A program made the position numbers and the translations under genes. Below are positions 1 to 6,206 of a stretch of DNA of 10,217 bases, piece after piece. The stretch is from Planctomycetota bacterium (GTDB lineage: Bacteria > Planctomycetota > PUPC01 > DSUN01), in contig VGYW01000303.1 of assembly GCA_016872875.1 (NCBI GenBank), forward strand, positions 1 through 10,217, written 5' to 3'. The notes beneath the pieces were generated by a model. The model searched no databases. It was not told where the DNA came from and was given only the letters and a program-made list of their open reading frames with translations. Numbering within the stretch: the stretch's first letter is position 1; each line of letters opens with the position of its first letter.

Positions 1-1107
1 GGCGGAGTTCATGAACTCCGCAATGCACCGGCCGGACCAGCCGGGAGCCATGGCACCGGCGATACGCGCCCCGGCAGAGCCAAGGTCTGCACGGCGCACC
101 GCGACTTCCGCGAGGTGCTCGGGCGGGCCGACGTTGATGCCGTGATGATCTCCACCCCCGACCACTGGCACGTGCCCCAGGCCATCGCGGCCGTGCGGGC
201 GGGCAAACACGTCTCCTGCGAGAAGCCCACCACCCTCAGCATCGCCGAAGGCCGGGCGCTCTGCGAAGAGGTGAAGCGCCACGAGCGCGTGTTCCGCACC
301 GACAGCGAGTTCCGCTCGATCGCCGTCTTCCGCCGCGCCTGCGAGCTGGTGCTCAATGGCCGCATCGGAAGGCTCCGCGTCATCCGCACGGGGGTGCCGC
401 GGGGCGACGTGGCCTGTCCGCCCCAGCCGGCCATGCCGGTGCCGGAGGAGCTTGATTACGACCTGTGGCTCGGCCCGGCGCCCGCCGCACCCTACACGCT
501 GAACCGCGTTCACAAGCCCAAGAGCTACGACCGCCCAGGCTGGATGCGCGTCCGCGACTACTGCGAGGGGATGATCTCCAACTGGGGCACACACCTCTGC
601 GACATCGCCCAGTGGGGCCACGGCACCGATCGCACCGGCCCTGTGGAGGTCGAGGGCACGGGCACCTATCCCGCCGATGGCCTCTGGAACGTGCTGCTCG
701 ACTTCAAGGTGCGCTACAGGTTCGCCGACGGGGTGGAGATGTTCTACGAGACGGGCCACCCCTACGTCCGCTTCGAGGGCACGGACGGCTGGGTTTGCGC
801 CGAGTATGGTGGGAAGGGGCTTGACGCCGAGCCGAAGTCGCTCCTGGCCGAGGCCATCGGCCCGAACGAAATCCACCTGCCGGCCCGCGGGGACAAGGAG
901 GACTTCATCTGGGCCATCAAGCGCCACGCGGAGACGATGGAGCCGGCGGAGGTGGGCCATCGCACCAACTCGCTGTGCCAGCTCGGCCTCATCGCGATTG
1001 ACCTCGGCCGCAAGCTGCGCTGGGACCCCGCCCGCGAGTGCTTCCCCAACGACGCGGAGGCGAACCGCCTCCTCAGGCGCCCGCTCCGCGCCCCGTGGGG
1101 CCTGTAA
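1..1107 (+). CDS. Gfo/Idh/MocA family NAD(P)-dependent oxidoreductase, 5'-truncated by window edge
   Basis: The reading frame is open from base 1 to the TAA at 1105-1107, giving 368 residues with no credible start, so the gene begins outside the window. The N-terminal Rossmann GxGxxG segment is missing. What remains shows the family layout: a strand ending in DAVMISTPDHWHVPQA, the conserved EKP motif (residues 74-76, whose Lys is usually catalytic), the LWLGPAP and NRVH segments, and GTHLCDIAQWG with His198 and Asp201, at the usual place of the catalytic His. The C-terminus (LRWDP...EANRLLRRPLRAPW) is typical of the long oxidoreductases abundant in planctomycetes, which oxidise or epimerise sugars, inositols or glycosides. 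The substrate cannot be told. Residues 1-27 (rich in Ala, Gly, Pro) do not resemble the family, and a 20-bp perfect palindrome lies at the very edge. The gene is probably monocistronic or the last of an operon. Family certain, substrate unknown. Confidence 0.93.
   Translation, partial: GGVHELRNAPAGPAGSHGTGDTRPGRAKVCTAHRDFREVLGRADVDAVMISTPDHWHVPQAIAAVRAGKHVSCEKPTTLSIAEGRALCEEVKRHERVFRTDSEFRSIAVFRRACELVLNGRIGRLRVIRTGVPRGDVACPPQPAMPVPEELDYDLWLGPAPAAPYTLNRVHKPKSYDRPGWMRVRDYCEGMISNWGTHLCDIAQWGHGTDRTGPVEVEGTGTYPADGLWNVLLDFKVRYRFADGVEMFYETGHPYVRFEGTDGWVCAEYGGKGLDAEPKSLLAEAIGPNEIHLPARGDKEDFIWAIKRHAETMEPAEVGHRTNSLCQLGLIAIDLGRKLRWDPARECFPNDAEANRLLRRPLRAPWGL
2..21. repeat. Perfect 20-bp palindrome at the window edge
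   Basis: GCGGAGTTCATGAACTCCGC reads identically on both strands with no spacer. It lies in a part of the oxidoreductase frame that does not look like the family. It could be a regulator site, a chance palindrome, or a fold-back assembly artefact if the window edge is also a contig end. Confidence 0.6.
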
Positions 1108-1140
1108 GGCGCTTTGCTCTCCACGCCAGGCACTGGAGCG

Positions 1141-1170
1141 AAGTCAGGCGGCCCGCCTATAGTCTGACTT
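1141..1170 (+). terminator. Hairpin downstream of the oxidoreductase gene, possible terminator
   Basis: AAGTCA (1141-1146) pairs with TGACTT (1165-1170). Inside this, GGCGG pairs with CCGCC around a single C (1147-1157), leaving a short bulge. The structure sits about 33 nt after the stop codon and just before the vapB promoter. It is followed by only a short T-containing stretch, not a real U-tract, so it may end transcription by pausing, insulate the two units, or merely be structured DNA. Confidence 0.4.
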
Positions 1171-1176
1171 CTGCCG

Positions 1177-1205
1177 TTTGCATTACAGACCAGCTCTGGT
1201 ATAAT
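1177..1205 (+). promoter_or_regulatory. Sigma70-type extended -10 promoter of the vapBC-like operon with internal dyad
   Basis: A perfect -10 box TATAAT (1200-1205) has TG at 1197-1198, making it an extended -10, and TTTGCA (1177-1182) lies 17 bp upstream as the -35. Between them ACCAG-CT-CTGGT (1189-1200) is a perfect inverted repeat overlapping the first base of the -10. That is where an autoregulating VapB or VapBC complex would be expected to bind. Transcription should begin near 1212, which excludes the in-frame TTG at 1208 as the vapB start. Confidence 0.75.
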
Positions 1206-1228
1206 GTTTGTGGAAAGAGAGGTGGCAT

Positions 1229-1501
1229 ATGAACTCGACGCACGTCATGGCCAAAGGTCAGGTCGTAATCCCCGCGGAGTTGCGCCGGAAGTACGACATC
1301 AAGAAGGGCACGAGAGTGAACTTCCTTGAGGAAGGTGGCCGCATCGTGTTGCAGCCAGTTACGCGCGAGCTCATCCACTCCTTCCGGGGCATCCTCAAGG
1401 TCCGCCCCGGCGAGAAGCCGGTGACCGAGCAACTCCTCGAAGACCATGCGGAGGAGCTTCGCAAAGAGGAGGCGTGGTTTGCCAGACTTCGTTCTCGATA
1501 G
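1229..1501 (+). CDS. AbrB/MazE-type (VapB-like) antitoxin and transcription regulator
   Basis: The 90-residue protein starts with a SpoVT-AbrB swapped-hairpin domain: THVMAKGQVVIPAELRRKYDIKKGTRVNFLEEGGRIVLQPV (about residues 4-44) contains the hallmark KGQVVIP and the GRIVL strand. This domain dimerises and binds operator DNA. The C-terminal half (RGILKV...TEQLLEDHAEELRKEEAWFARLRSR) is charged and helical, as expected of the part that wraps the toxin. ATG 1229 is chosen because AGAGAGGTGG lies just upstream and the promoter places the transcript start after the alternative TTG at 1208. The gene overlaps the PIN-domain gene by 23 bp, and the toxin's ribosome site lies inside this gene, so the two are probably translationally coupled. 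Expected role: neutralise the PIN RNase and repress the shared promoter. Confidence 0.9.
   Translation: MNSTHVMAKGQVVIPAELRRKYDIKKGTRVNFLEEGGRIVLQPVTRELIHSFRGILKVRPGEKPVTEQLLEDHAEELRKEEAWFARLRSR
1465..1472 (+). promoter_or_regulatory. Ribosome binding site that sets the vapC start
   Basis: AGAGGAGG lies inside the end of the antitoxin gene, 6 nt before TTG 1479. No comparable site precedes ATG 1446, the other in-frame candidate. This favours a TTG-initiated toxin, a weak start that would keep toxin yield below that of the antitoxin. Confidence 0.65.
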
Positions 1502-1931
1502 CCACGCGGTGCTGGCGTACCTCTTCAACGAGGCTGCGGCGGGCGAAGTCGAAGCCATCCTCAACGAGGTCGCCAACGCCGGAGAGATTGCGCTCATCAC
1601 AGTCGTGAACTGGGCAGAGGTGCTATACCGCAGCAAGCGCGAGGAAGGGCACGAGGGCGTAGCCAAGGCTCAAGCCTTTGCGCAGACAATGCCTATCATC
1701 ATGGTCGGCGCTGACGTGGCCCTTGCTGAGGCAGCGGCGGAGTTCAAGGCAGCGCACAAGATGTCGTTAGCCGACGCGTTCGCCGCCGCGCTCGCCCAGC
1801 GTGAGGACGCCGAACTGGTCACGGGCGACCCGGAGCTCAAGGCGGTTGACGGGGTAGTTCGTCTGCGCTGGGTCGGGCCAAGCCCCTCGACCCCTTCGGC
1901 CGCCCCCCAACCCCCAACGCCTAACCCGTAG
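1479..1931 (+). CDS. vapC: PIN-domain (VapC-like) ribonuclease toxin
   Basis: The product has 150 residues when started at TTG 1479; the frame stays open to ATG 1446, which would add 11 mostly basic residues. The four acidic residues of a PIN nuclease are present: Asp7 (FVLDSHAVLAYL), Glu47 (VVNWAEVLYR), Asp99 (SLADAFAAALA) and Asp117 (LVTGDPEL). They coordinate Mg/Mn for cleavage of RNA, in VapC toxins commonly tRNA or rRNA. An upstream overlapping AbrB-type gene makes this a standard type II toxin-antitoxin pair. The last 18 or so residues (GPSPSTPSAAPQPPTPNP) form a Pro/Ser-rich tail beyond the normal end of the domain, probably disordered and possibly read-through into former spacer. The gene converges on the ankyrin gene with only 16 bp between the stops. 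The RNA target is unknown. Confidence 0.9.
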   Translation: MPDFVLDSHAVLAYLFNEAAAGEVEAILNEVANAGEIALITVVNWAEVLYRSKREEGHEGVAKAQAFAQTMPIIMVGADVALAEAAAEFKAAHKMSLADAFAAALAQREDAELVTGDPELKAVDGVVRLRWVGPSPSTPSAAPQPPTPNP

Positions 1932-1947
1932 CACCGATCACGTTCCT

Positions 1948-2766
1948 CTACTCCGCCGCTCCCTTCCCCCTCAGGAACTCCACGACCGCGTGGCATTTCC
2001 TGTGGCGGGCGCGGGCGAGCGGTGTGCGGTCCTGGAGGTCCTTCGCATTGATGTCGGCGCCCTTGCTGAGGAGCAGCTCCACAACGTCCTGATGGTCGTA
2101 CACGCATGCGCGGTGGAGCGGGGTCTCCCCATAAGCGACCGGGTCGGCCTTCGCGTTCGGGTCGGCCTTGGCGGCGAGGAGGAGCTCCGCGATGTCCCTG
2201 TGCCCGTGCTTGGCGGCGAGGTGGAGTGGCGTGTCGTCCTGCTTCGCCTTCGCGTTGACGTCGGCCCCCGCCGCGATGAGGAGCTTGACGGCCTCGACGC
2301 AGCCGGGGTGAATGGCCGTGCCCGGCACGTGGTTGATGGCGGCGTGGAGCGGGGTGTCGCCGTCCTTCGTCCTGGCGTTGGGGTCGGCCTTTCTGGCGAG
2401 GAGTGCCTTGAGGGCGGCGGGGTGGCCGGCCTGTGCCGCGGCGTAGAGTGGGGTGATCCCCCTGTCGTTCGCGGCCTTGGGGTCGGCGCCCTTCGCAAGC
2501 AGGAGCTCCACGACGTCCGCCTTGCCCGCGGCCGCGGCGTGGTAGAGGAGGGTCTCGCCCTCGTCGTCGCGCGCCGCGGTGAGGCCCGGGATCTCCTCGA
2601 CCATCGCCTTGAGCTTCGCGGCGTCGCCCTGCTTCGTCTGCTCGATGGCCTCGCCTGGCAGGACGGCGGGCGCCGCCTTGCCCCCCTTGCTTCGGGGCGA
2701 GCCCTCCTCGCAGGCCAATGGCACCACGGCGGCAAGACCCAACACGAGACTGGGGAGCGTCTTCAT
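1948..2766 (-). CDS. Exported ankyrin-repeat protein, possible lipoprotein
   Basis: The protein has 272 residues. It begins MKTLPSLVLGLAAVVPLAC, a short positively charged N-terminus and hydrophobic stretch ending in Cys19. This looks like a signal peptide, perhaps a lipoprotein one, but Pro at -3 spoils the lipobox. Residues 20-36 are a Lys/Pro/Ala linker. Then follow a degenerate first repeat (about 37-66) and six ankyrin repeats (about 67-99, 100-132, 133-173, 174-207, 211-243, 244-272) with TPLHxAA, VVELLLxKGAD and NAK signatures. The third carries an insertion of roughly eight residues (around HVPGTAIHPG). Ankyrin repeats bind proteins, and nothing enzymatic is visible. ATG 2766 is preferred: GAGGAGAG lies 7 nt upstream and a good promoter sits just beyond it. 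The frame stays open to 3165, but that extension overlaps the promoter and the next gene. Apparently monocistronic. Confidence 0.88.
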   Translation of the reverse strand: MKTLPSLVLGLAAVVPLACEEGSPRSKGGKAAPAVLPGEAIEQTKQGDAAKLKAMVEEIPGLTAARDDEGETLLYHAAAAGKADVVELLLAKGADPKAANDRGITPLYAAAQAGHPAALKALLARKADPNARTKDGDTPLHAAINHVPGTAIHPGCVEAVKLLIAAGADVNAKAKQDDTPLHLAAKHGHRDIAELLLAAKADPNAKADPVAYGETPLHRACVYDHQDVVELLLSKGADINAKDLQDRTPLARARHRKCHAVVEFLRGKGAAE

Positions 2767-2800
2767 TGCGTTGCTCTCCTCGTTAGCCTCCCGCCACAGT

Positions 2801-2828
2801 ATCATAGTCTTTGCCGCGATTTCGTCAA
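2801..2828 (-). promoter_or_regulatory. Sigma70-type promoter of the ankyrin-repeat gene
   Basis: On the minus strand TTGACG (2823-2828) and TATGAT (2801-2806) are separated by 16 bp, each matching 5 of 6 consensus bases. Transcription would begin near 2794, leaving a leader of about 28 nt with GAGGAGAG before ATG 2766. This is the main argument against any start further upstream. Confidence 0.7.
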
Positions 2829-2862
2829 TGCCTTCTTTGCCACCGACCCTCTTCTCGTGCTC

Positions 2863-2928
2863 GTCGTCGTCCTCGTCGTCGAGTCTCTCAGCTTCGCTCC
2901 CTCCACGTTCGACGACGCGGACGACGAC
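2863..2928. repeat. Large inverted repeat, 19/20-bp arms with 26-nt loop
   Basis: GTCGTCGTCCTCGTCGTCGA (2863-2882) is the reverse complement of 2909-2928 with one mismatch. The arms are themselves GTC-triplet repeats. The element lies in the 397-bp spacer between the divergent ankyrin and AGCS genes, upstream of both promoters. Two smaller hairpins follow: GCCCCG-C-CGGGGC (2969-2981) and CCAGG-AGCA-CCTGG (2988-3001). I see no convincing gene in 2829-3080. Confidence 0.7.
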
Positions 2929-3086
2929 TGCTGACACGCTCCGAGCTTCGGTCTTCGCCTTGTTCTGAGCCCCGCCGGGGCGGGTCCCCAGGAGCACCTG
3001 GAACCGAGCCTTCGAGCAGTCCACCGCGAGGATGCGGGCAAAGACCAGCTCAGAGAGAGGGGGGAAGAAGATGATGCGATTTGGGC

Positions 3087-3115
3087 TTGAAGTGCGGGGC
3101 GGGAAATGGCAGAAT
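3087..3115 (+). promoter_or_regulatory. Weak candidate promoter for the AGCS symporter gene
   Basis: TTGAAG (3087-3092) and CAGAAT (3110-3115) are 17 bp apart, each matching 4 of 6 consensus bases. Transcription would start near 3122, about 40 nt before the chosen ATG. The match is modest and other arrangements are possible. Confidence 0.3.
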
Positions 3116-3163
3116 ACCAGCGGTGGTGGCTGTGGCCGGCAAAGAGCCAACAGGATGCGAGCC

Positions 3164-4531
3164 ATGGAAGAGCTTCTCGCGCAACTTCACAAGTCCCTCA
3201 ATTGGCTGAACGGCTATCTGTGGGGCTGGCCCATGGTGGTGCTCCTGATGGGCACGCACCTGTTCTTCACTGTCCGCCTGCGGTTCATCCAGCGCCACAC
3301 GGGGCTGGGCATCCGACTGTCGTTCGCCCGCGACAAGGGGGGCAGCGGGGACGTTAGCCAGTTCGGGGCGCTCACCACCGCGCTCGCCGCGACGATCGGC
3401 ACGGGCAACATCGTGGGCGTGGCGGGCGCGGTCGCAGTCGGCGGGCCGGGGGCCGTCTTCTGGTGCTGGCTCACCGGCGTGTTCGGCATCGCCACGAAGT
3501 ACGCCGAAGCGGTCCTCAGCGTGAAGTACCGCGCCAAGACGAGCGACGGGACGATGCTCGGCGGGCCGATGTACGCCCTCGAGCGCGGCCTGGGGCTCAA
3601 GTGGCTCGGCGTCCTCTTCGCCGTCTTCACCGCTGTCGCCGCCTTCGGCATCGGGAACATGGTGCAGTCGAACTCCGTGGCGACACAGGTCAAGGAGGCG
3701 TTCGACGTGGACCCGCGTGTGACGGGGGTGGCTCTCACGCTGGTCGTGGGCCTGGTGATCCTGGGCGGCATCCGCTGGATCGCGGTGGTGTGCGAGGGGC
3801 TGGTGCCGTTCATGGCCGTCTTCTACGTCGCCGGCTGCGTGGTGATCCTGGCGATGAACTACGCGACGGTTCCGCAGACCATCGCCCTCATCGTGAGGTC
3901 GGCGTTCACGGCGCAGGCGGCGGTGGGCGGGTTCGCGGGCGCCGCGCTGGCGAAGATCGTGCGGGCGGGCGTGTCGCGCGGGCTGTTCTCGAACGAATCG
4001 GGCCTCGGCTCGGCGCCCATCGTCGCCGCCGCCGCACGCACCCGCAATCCGGTGCGGCAGGCTCTCGTGTCGTCCTCGGGCACGTTCTGGGACACCGTGG
4101 TGGTGTGCGCGATCACCGGGCTGGTCATCGTGAACACCGGGTGCTGGACACTGCCTCTGAACCCGGTGAAGCCGGAGAACCAGCTCGCGAAGGCGACCTT
4201 CGAGTCGATCCCGCAGATTGGCCCGGCCGTGCTGAGCGTGGGGCTGCTCCTCTTCGTCTTCACCACGATCATCGGGTGGGAGTACTATGGCGAGCGCGCT
4301 GTCGAGTACCTGTTCGGCAAGGGGGCCATCTGGCCCTACCGCCTGGCGTGGGTGGCGGCGGTGATGGCGGGGGCGGTGGTGGAGGCGAAGCTGGTCTGGG
4401 CCTTCGCCGACGCCGCGAACGCGCTGATGGCCATCCCCAACCTTGTCGCGCTGCTGCTGCTCAACAAGGTCATCGTCGCCGAGACCGAGCGCTACCTGTG
4501 GTCGGGGCGGATTGACGAGGAGGGGCCGTAA
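3164..4531 (+). CDS. AGCS family sodium:alanine/glycine symporter
   Basis: The 455-residue inner-membrane protein couples Na+ (or H+) entry to uptake of alanine, glycine or a related amino acid. The length matches the family's usual 450 or so, with about ten to eleven hydrophobic segments. Recognisable family segments are the N-terminal LNGYLWGWPMVVLLMGTHLFFTVRLRFIQ, ATIGTGNIVGVAGA (76-89, ion and substrate site), GGPMYALERGLG (133-144), FGIGNMVQSNSVA (161-173) and LFSNESGLGSAPIVAAAA (274-291), a family hallmark. ATG 3164 is chosen: AGGA lies 8 nt upstream and the protein starts where family members do. ATG 3155 is possible, while the frame's extension back to 3032 has no family resemblance. 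No other transport gene is adjacent. It is transcribed divergently from the ankyrin gene and converges on dgoD. The exact substrate cannot be assigned. Confidence 0.93.
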   Translation: MEELLAQLHKSLNWLNGYLWGWPMVVLLMGTHLFFTVRLRFIQRHTGLGIRLSFARDKGGSGDVSQFGALTTALAATIGTGNIVGVAGAVAVGGPGAVFWCWLTGVFGIATKYAEAVLSVKYRAKTSDGTMLGGPMYALERGLGLKWLGVLFAVFTAVAAFGIGNMVQSNSVATQVKEAFDVDPRVTGVALTLVVGLVILGGIRWIAVVCEGLVPFMAVFYVAGCVVILAMNYATVPQTIALIVRSAFTAQAAVGGFAGAALAKIVRAGVSRGLFSNESGLGSAPIVAAAARTRNPVRQALVSSSGTFWDTVVVCAITGLVIVNTGCWTLPLNPVKPENQLAKATFESIPQIGPAVLSVGLLLFVFTTIIGWEYYGERAVEYLFGKGAIWPYRLAWVAAVMAGAVVEAKLVWAFADAANALMAIPNLVALLLLNKVIVAETERYLWSGRIDEEGP

Positions 4532-4605
4532 GGATAGGCCACTGGTGAGCGTGACAACGGGAGTTCGACCGTTGCGTCGCGCGCCTTGGGCACACGCGGC
4601 GGTTT

Positions 4606-4715
4606 CAATGTCGAATGTCGAACGTCGAATGTCGAATGACGAAGGAAGGCAAGGGCGGAGTCTGTTCTTGTGAGTTCGATATCCGACGCTCGGCGTTCGG
4701 CATTCGGCATTCGAC
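4606..4715. repeat. Heptanucleotide repeats arranged as two inverted arms between convergent genes
   Basis: The left arm is TCGAATG-type heptads at 4611, 4618, 4625, 4632 and 4639. After a 30-nt spacer the right arm (4675-4715) holds the reverse complement, CATTCGG/CATTCGA-type heptads. The outermost 8 bp (4610-4617 against 4708-4715) pair perfectly. Most differences further in are transitions that leave G-U pairs in a plus-strand RNA. The element occupies most of the spacer between the converging AGCS and dgoD genes and could act as a bidirectional transcription stop. The remainder of 4532-4735 shows nothing else. Confidence 0.75.
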
Positions 4716-4735
4716 TTTGCCTCCTCTGGCCGCCG

Positions 4736-5851
4736 CTACCAATCCGCCAGCGAGCCGTCCTCGTGCCAGAGGCGGGGGGTCTCCCACGAGCCGTCGTAGA
4801 GCCGCTCGGCCACCGCCGCCTCGTCAACCTCTATGCCCAGGCCGGGGCCGGTGGGGACGTCCACATAGCCGTCCTTGACCACGAATGGCTGCTTGAGGTA
4901 GCCCTCGCCCAGGCTCACCTGCTCCTGGCAGAGGAAGTTGGGCGTGCAGGCGTCCACCTGTAGGCCCGCGGCGAGCGAAATGGGGCCGAGGGGGCAGTGC
5001 GGGGCGATCGCCGCGTAATATGCCTCGGCCATTGCGGCGATCTTGCGGACCTCCAGGATGCCGCCCGCGTGGGAGAGGTCGGGCTGAAGGATCGCCGCCG
5101 CCTGCTTCTCCAGCACCTCGCGGAAGCCCCACTTCGTGAACAGCCGCTCCCCCGTCGCTATCGGCACGCGCGTCGAGCGGGCCACCGTCACCATCGCATC
5201 AACGTTCTCCGGCAGGCACGGCTCCTCGATGAACATGGGCGAAAGCGGCTCGAGGGCCTTGGCCAGTTGAATGGCCATCGCCGGGCCGACGCGGCCGTGG
5301 AAGTCGAGGCCGATGTCCACGCTCTTCCCCACCGCCTCGCGGAGCGCCGCCACGCGGGCGACGACGCCCTCGACGAATGCGGGGCCTTCGACGAAGCGCA
5401 CGGCCCCGAAGGGACACGTCTTCACCGCCGTGAAGCCGCGCTCGACCGCCTTCTTGCCCGAGGCGGCGTAGGCATCGGCGCTCTCGCCGCCCACGTGGGC
5501 GTAGACGCGGATCTTGTCTCGGACGGCGCCGCCGAGGAGCTGGTGGACGGGCACGCCGAGGGACTTGCCCAGGATGTCCCACATCGCCTGCTCGATGCCG
5601 CTGAGGGCGCTCACGAGCACCGGCCCGCCGCGGTAGAACGCCCCGCGGTACAGAGCTTGCCAATGGTGCTCGATGCGGCGTGGGTCCTGGCCGATGAGGT
5701 AGCGGCCCATCTCCTGCACGCAGGCGGCGACGGTCCGCGACCACCCCTCCACGATCGGCTCGCCCCACCCCACGAGCCCCTCGTCCGTGTGCATCTTCAG
5801 AAACAGCCAGCGGGGCTTGACGAAGAGCGTCTCGAGTCGGGTGATCCTCAT
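4736..5851 (-). CDS. dgoD: D-galactonate dehydratase homologue (enolase superfamily, mandelate racemase group)
   Basis: The cytoplasmic enzyme of 371 residues probably removes water from D-galactonate (or a close sugar acid) to give 2-keto-3-deoxygalactonate. It follows Escherichia coli DgoD closely from memory: PRWLFLKMHTDEGLVGWGEP, GRYLIGQDPRRI, YRGAFYRGGPVLVSALSGIEQAMWDI, GLDFHGRV, ILQPDLSHAGGI and APHCPLGPISLAA. The Mg ligands Asp183, Glu209 and Glu235 and the catalytic His185 and His285 fall at the DgoD numbering, with Asp258 partnering His285. The region after CQEQ is shorter than in DgoD, so a related galactarate- or gluconate-type substrate is not excluded. ATG 5851 has GAGGAG about 8 nt upstream. 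No aldolase or kinase of the De Ley-Doudoroff pathway is adjacent. It converges with the AGCS gene. No clear promoter was found upstream. Family certain, substrate likely. Confidence 0.9.
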   Translation of the reverse strand: MRITRLETLFVKPRWLFLKMHTDEGLVGWGEPIVEGWSRTVAACVQEMGRYLIGQDPRRIEHHWQALYRGAFYRGGPVLVSALSGIEQAMWDILGKSLGVPVHQLLGGAVRDKIRVYAHVGGESADAYAASGKKAVERGFTAVKTCPFGAVRFVEGPAFVEGVVARVAALREAVGKSVDIGLDFHGRVGPAMAIQLAKALEPLSPMFIEEPCLPENVDAMVTVARSTRVPIATGERLFTKWGFREVLEKQAAAILQPDLSHAGGILEVRKIAAMAEAYYAAIAPHCPLGPISLAAGLQVDACTPNFLCQEQVSLGEGYLKQPFVVKDGYVDVPTGPGLGIEVDEAAVAERLYDGSWETPRLWHEDGSLADW

Positions 5852-5937
5852 GTCGCTGTCTCCTCGCTTCCGGCATCCTCCCCCTCGCGCTCGGTCGCGC
5901 GGCGCCAGGGCTGTTCCTGCCCAAGAGGGATTCTGCC

Positions 5938-6017
5938 GTCCCTTCGGGACTGGGCTATGGGTGCGCCCCGATCCGGCGGCTGAAGCCGCCGGCTACCCAC
6001 TGTCGTCCCTTCGGGAC
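5938..6017. repeat. REP-like palindrome cluster
   Basis: GTCCC-TTC-GGGAC occurs twice as an identical 13-mer (5938-5950 and 6005-6017). The two copies flank a perfect 8-bp hairpin, CCGGCGGC-TGAA-GCCGCCGG (5973-5992), followed by GGCTACCCAC. This repeat-hairpin-repeat arrangement resembles dispersed extragenic palindromes. It lies in the 355-bp spacer upstream of dgoD and downstream of the 165-residue gene. No gene is supported in 5852-6206. Confidence 0.7.
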
Positions 6018-6114
6018 TGCGGCTTCGTCCCCCCCGTCTGTGCGTCAAGGCAGCGGAATCCTGTCTTTCCGCAGGAAATCCGGAAGAAGAGGGGAGGACG
6101 AGGACGGTTCTTCG

Positions 6115-6149
6115 CTGTCGTCTGCCGTCTGTCCTCTGTCGTCTGCATT
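6115..6149. repeat. Second heptanucleotide tandem repeat
   Basis: Five consecutive 7-nt units, CTGTCGT, CTGCCGT, CTGTCCT, CTGTCGT, CTGCATT, run without gaps. The consensus differs from that of the repeat at 4606-4715, but the period is the same. The array lies about 60 bp beyond the stop of the 165-residue gene. Confidence 0.65.
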
Positions 6150-6206
6150 CCTTGGCTGCGGCTGACCGCGATGGGGGGCGCAGTGCTCAACGCTACGTCT
6201 GGGCTG

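Noticed and set aside
1208..1228. TTG 1208 as the antitoxin start
   Set aside because: It lies before the expected transcription start near 1212, and the AGAGAGGTGG site serves ATG 1229.
1990..2934. Long plus-strand open frame opposite the ankyrin gene
   Set aside because: It is antisense to a clear ankyrin-repeat gene; its Val/Gly/Arg-rich product mirrors the repeats and has no ribosome site.
3032..3163. N-terminal extension of the AGCS symporter
   Set aside because: It is basic, Gly-rich sequence without family resemblance, and a candidate ribosome site precedes ATG 3164.
2767..3165. N-terminal extension of the ankyrin protein to ATG 3165
   Set aside because: It would contain the promoter at 2801-2828, loses the signal peptide position, and overlaps the symporter start.
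4606..4715. CRISPR array
   Set aside because: Units are 7 nt without spacers and are partly inverted; no cas gene is present.
4615..4878. Small proteins with SNVERRMSN and FDIRRSAFGIRHST runs
   Set aside because: They are translations of the 7-nt repeat, which gives protein-like strings in every frame.
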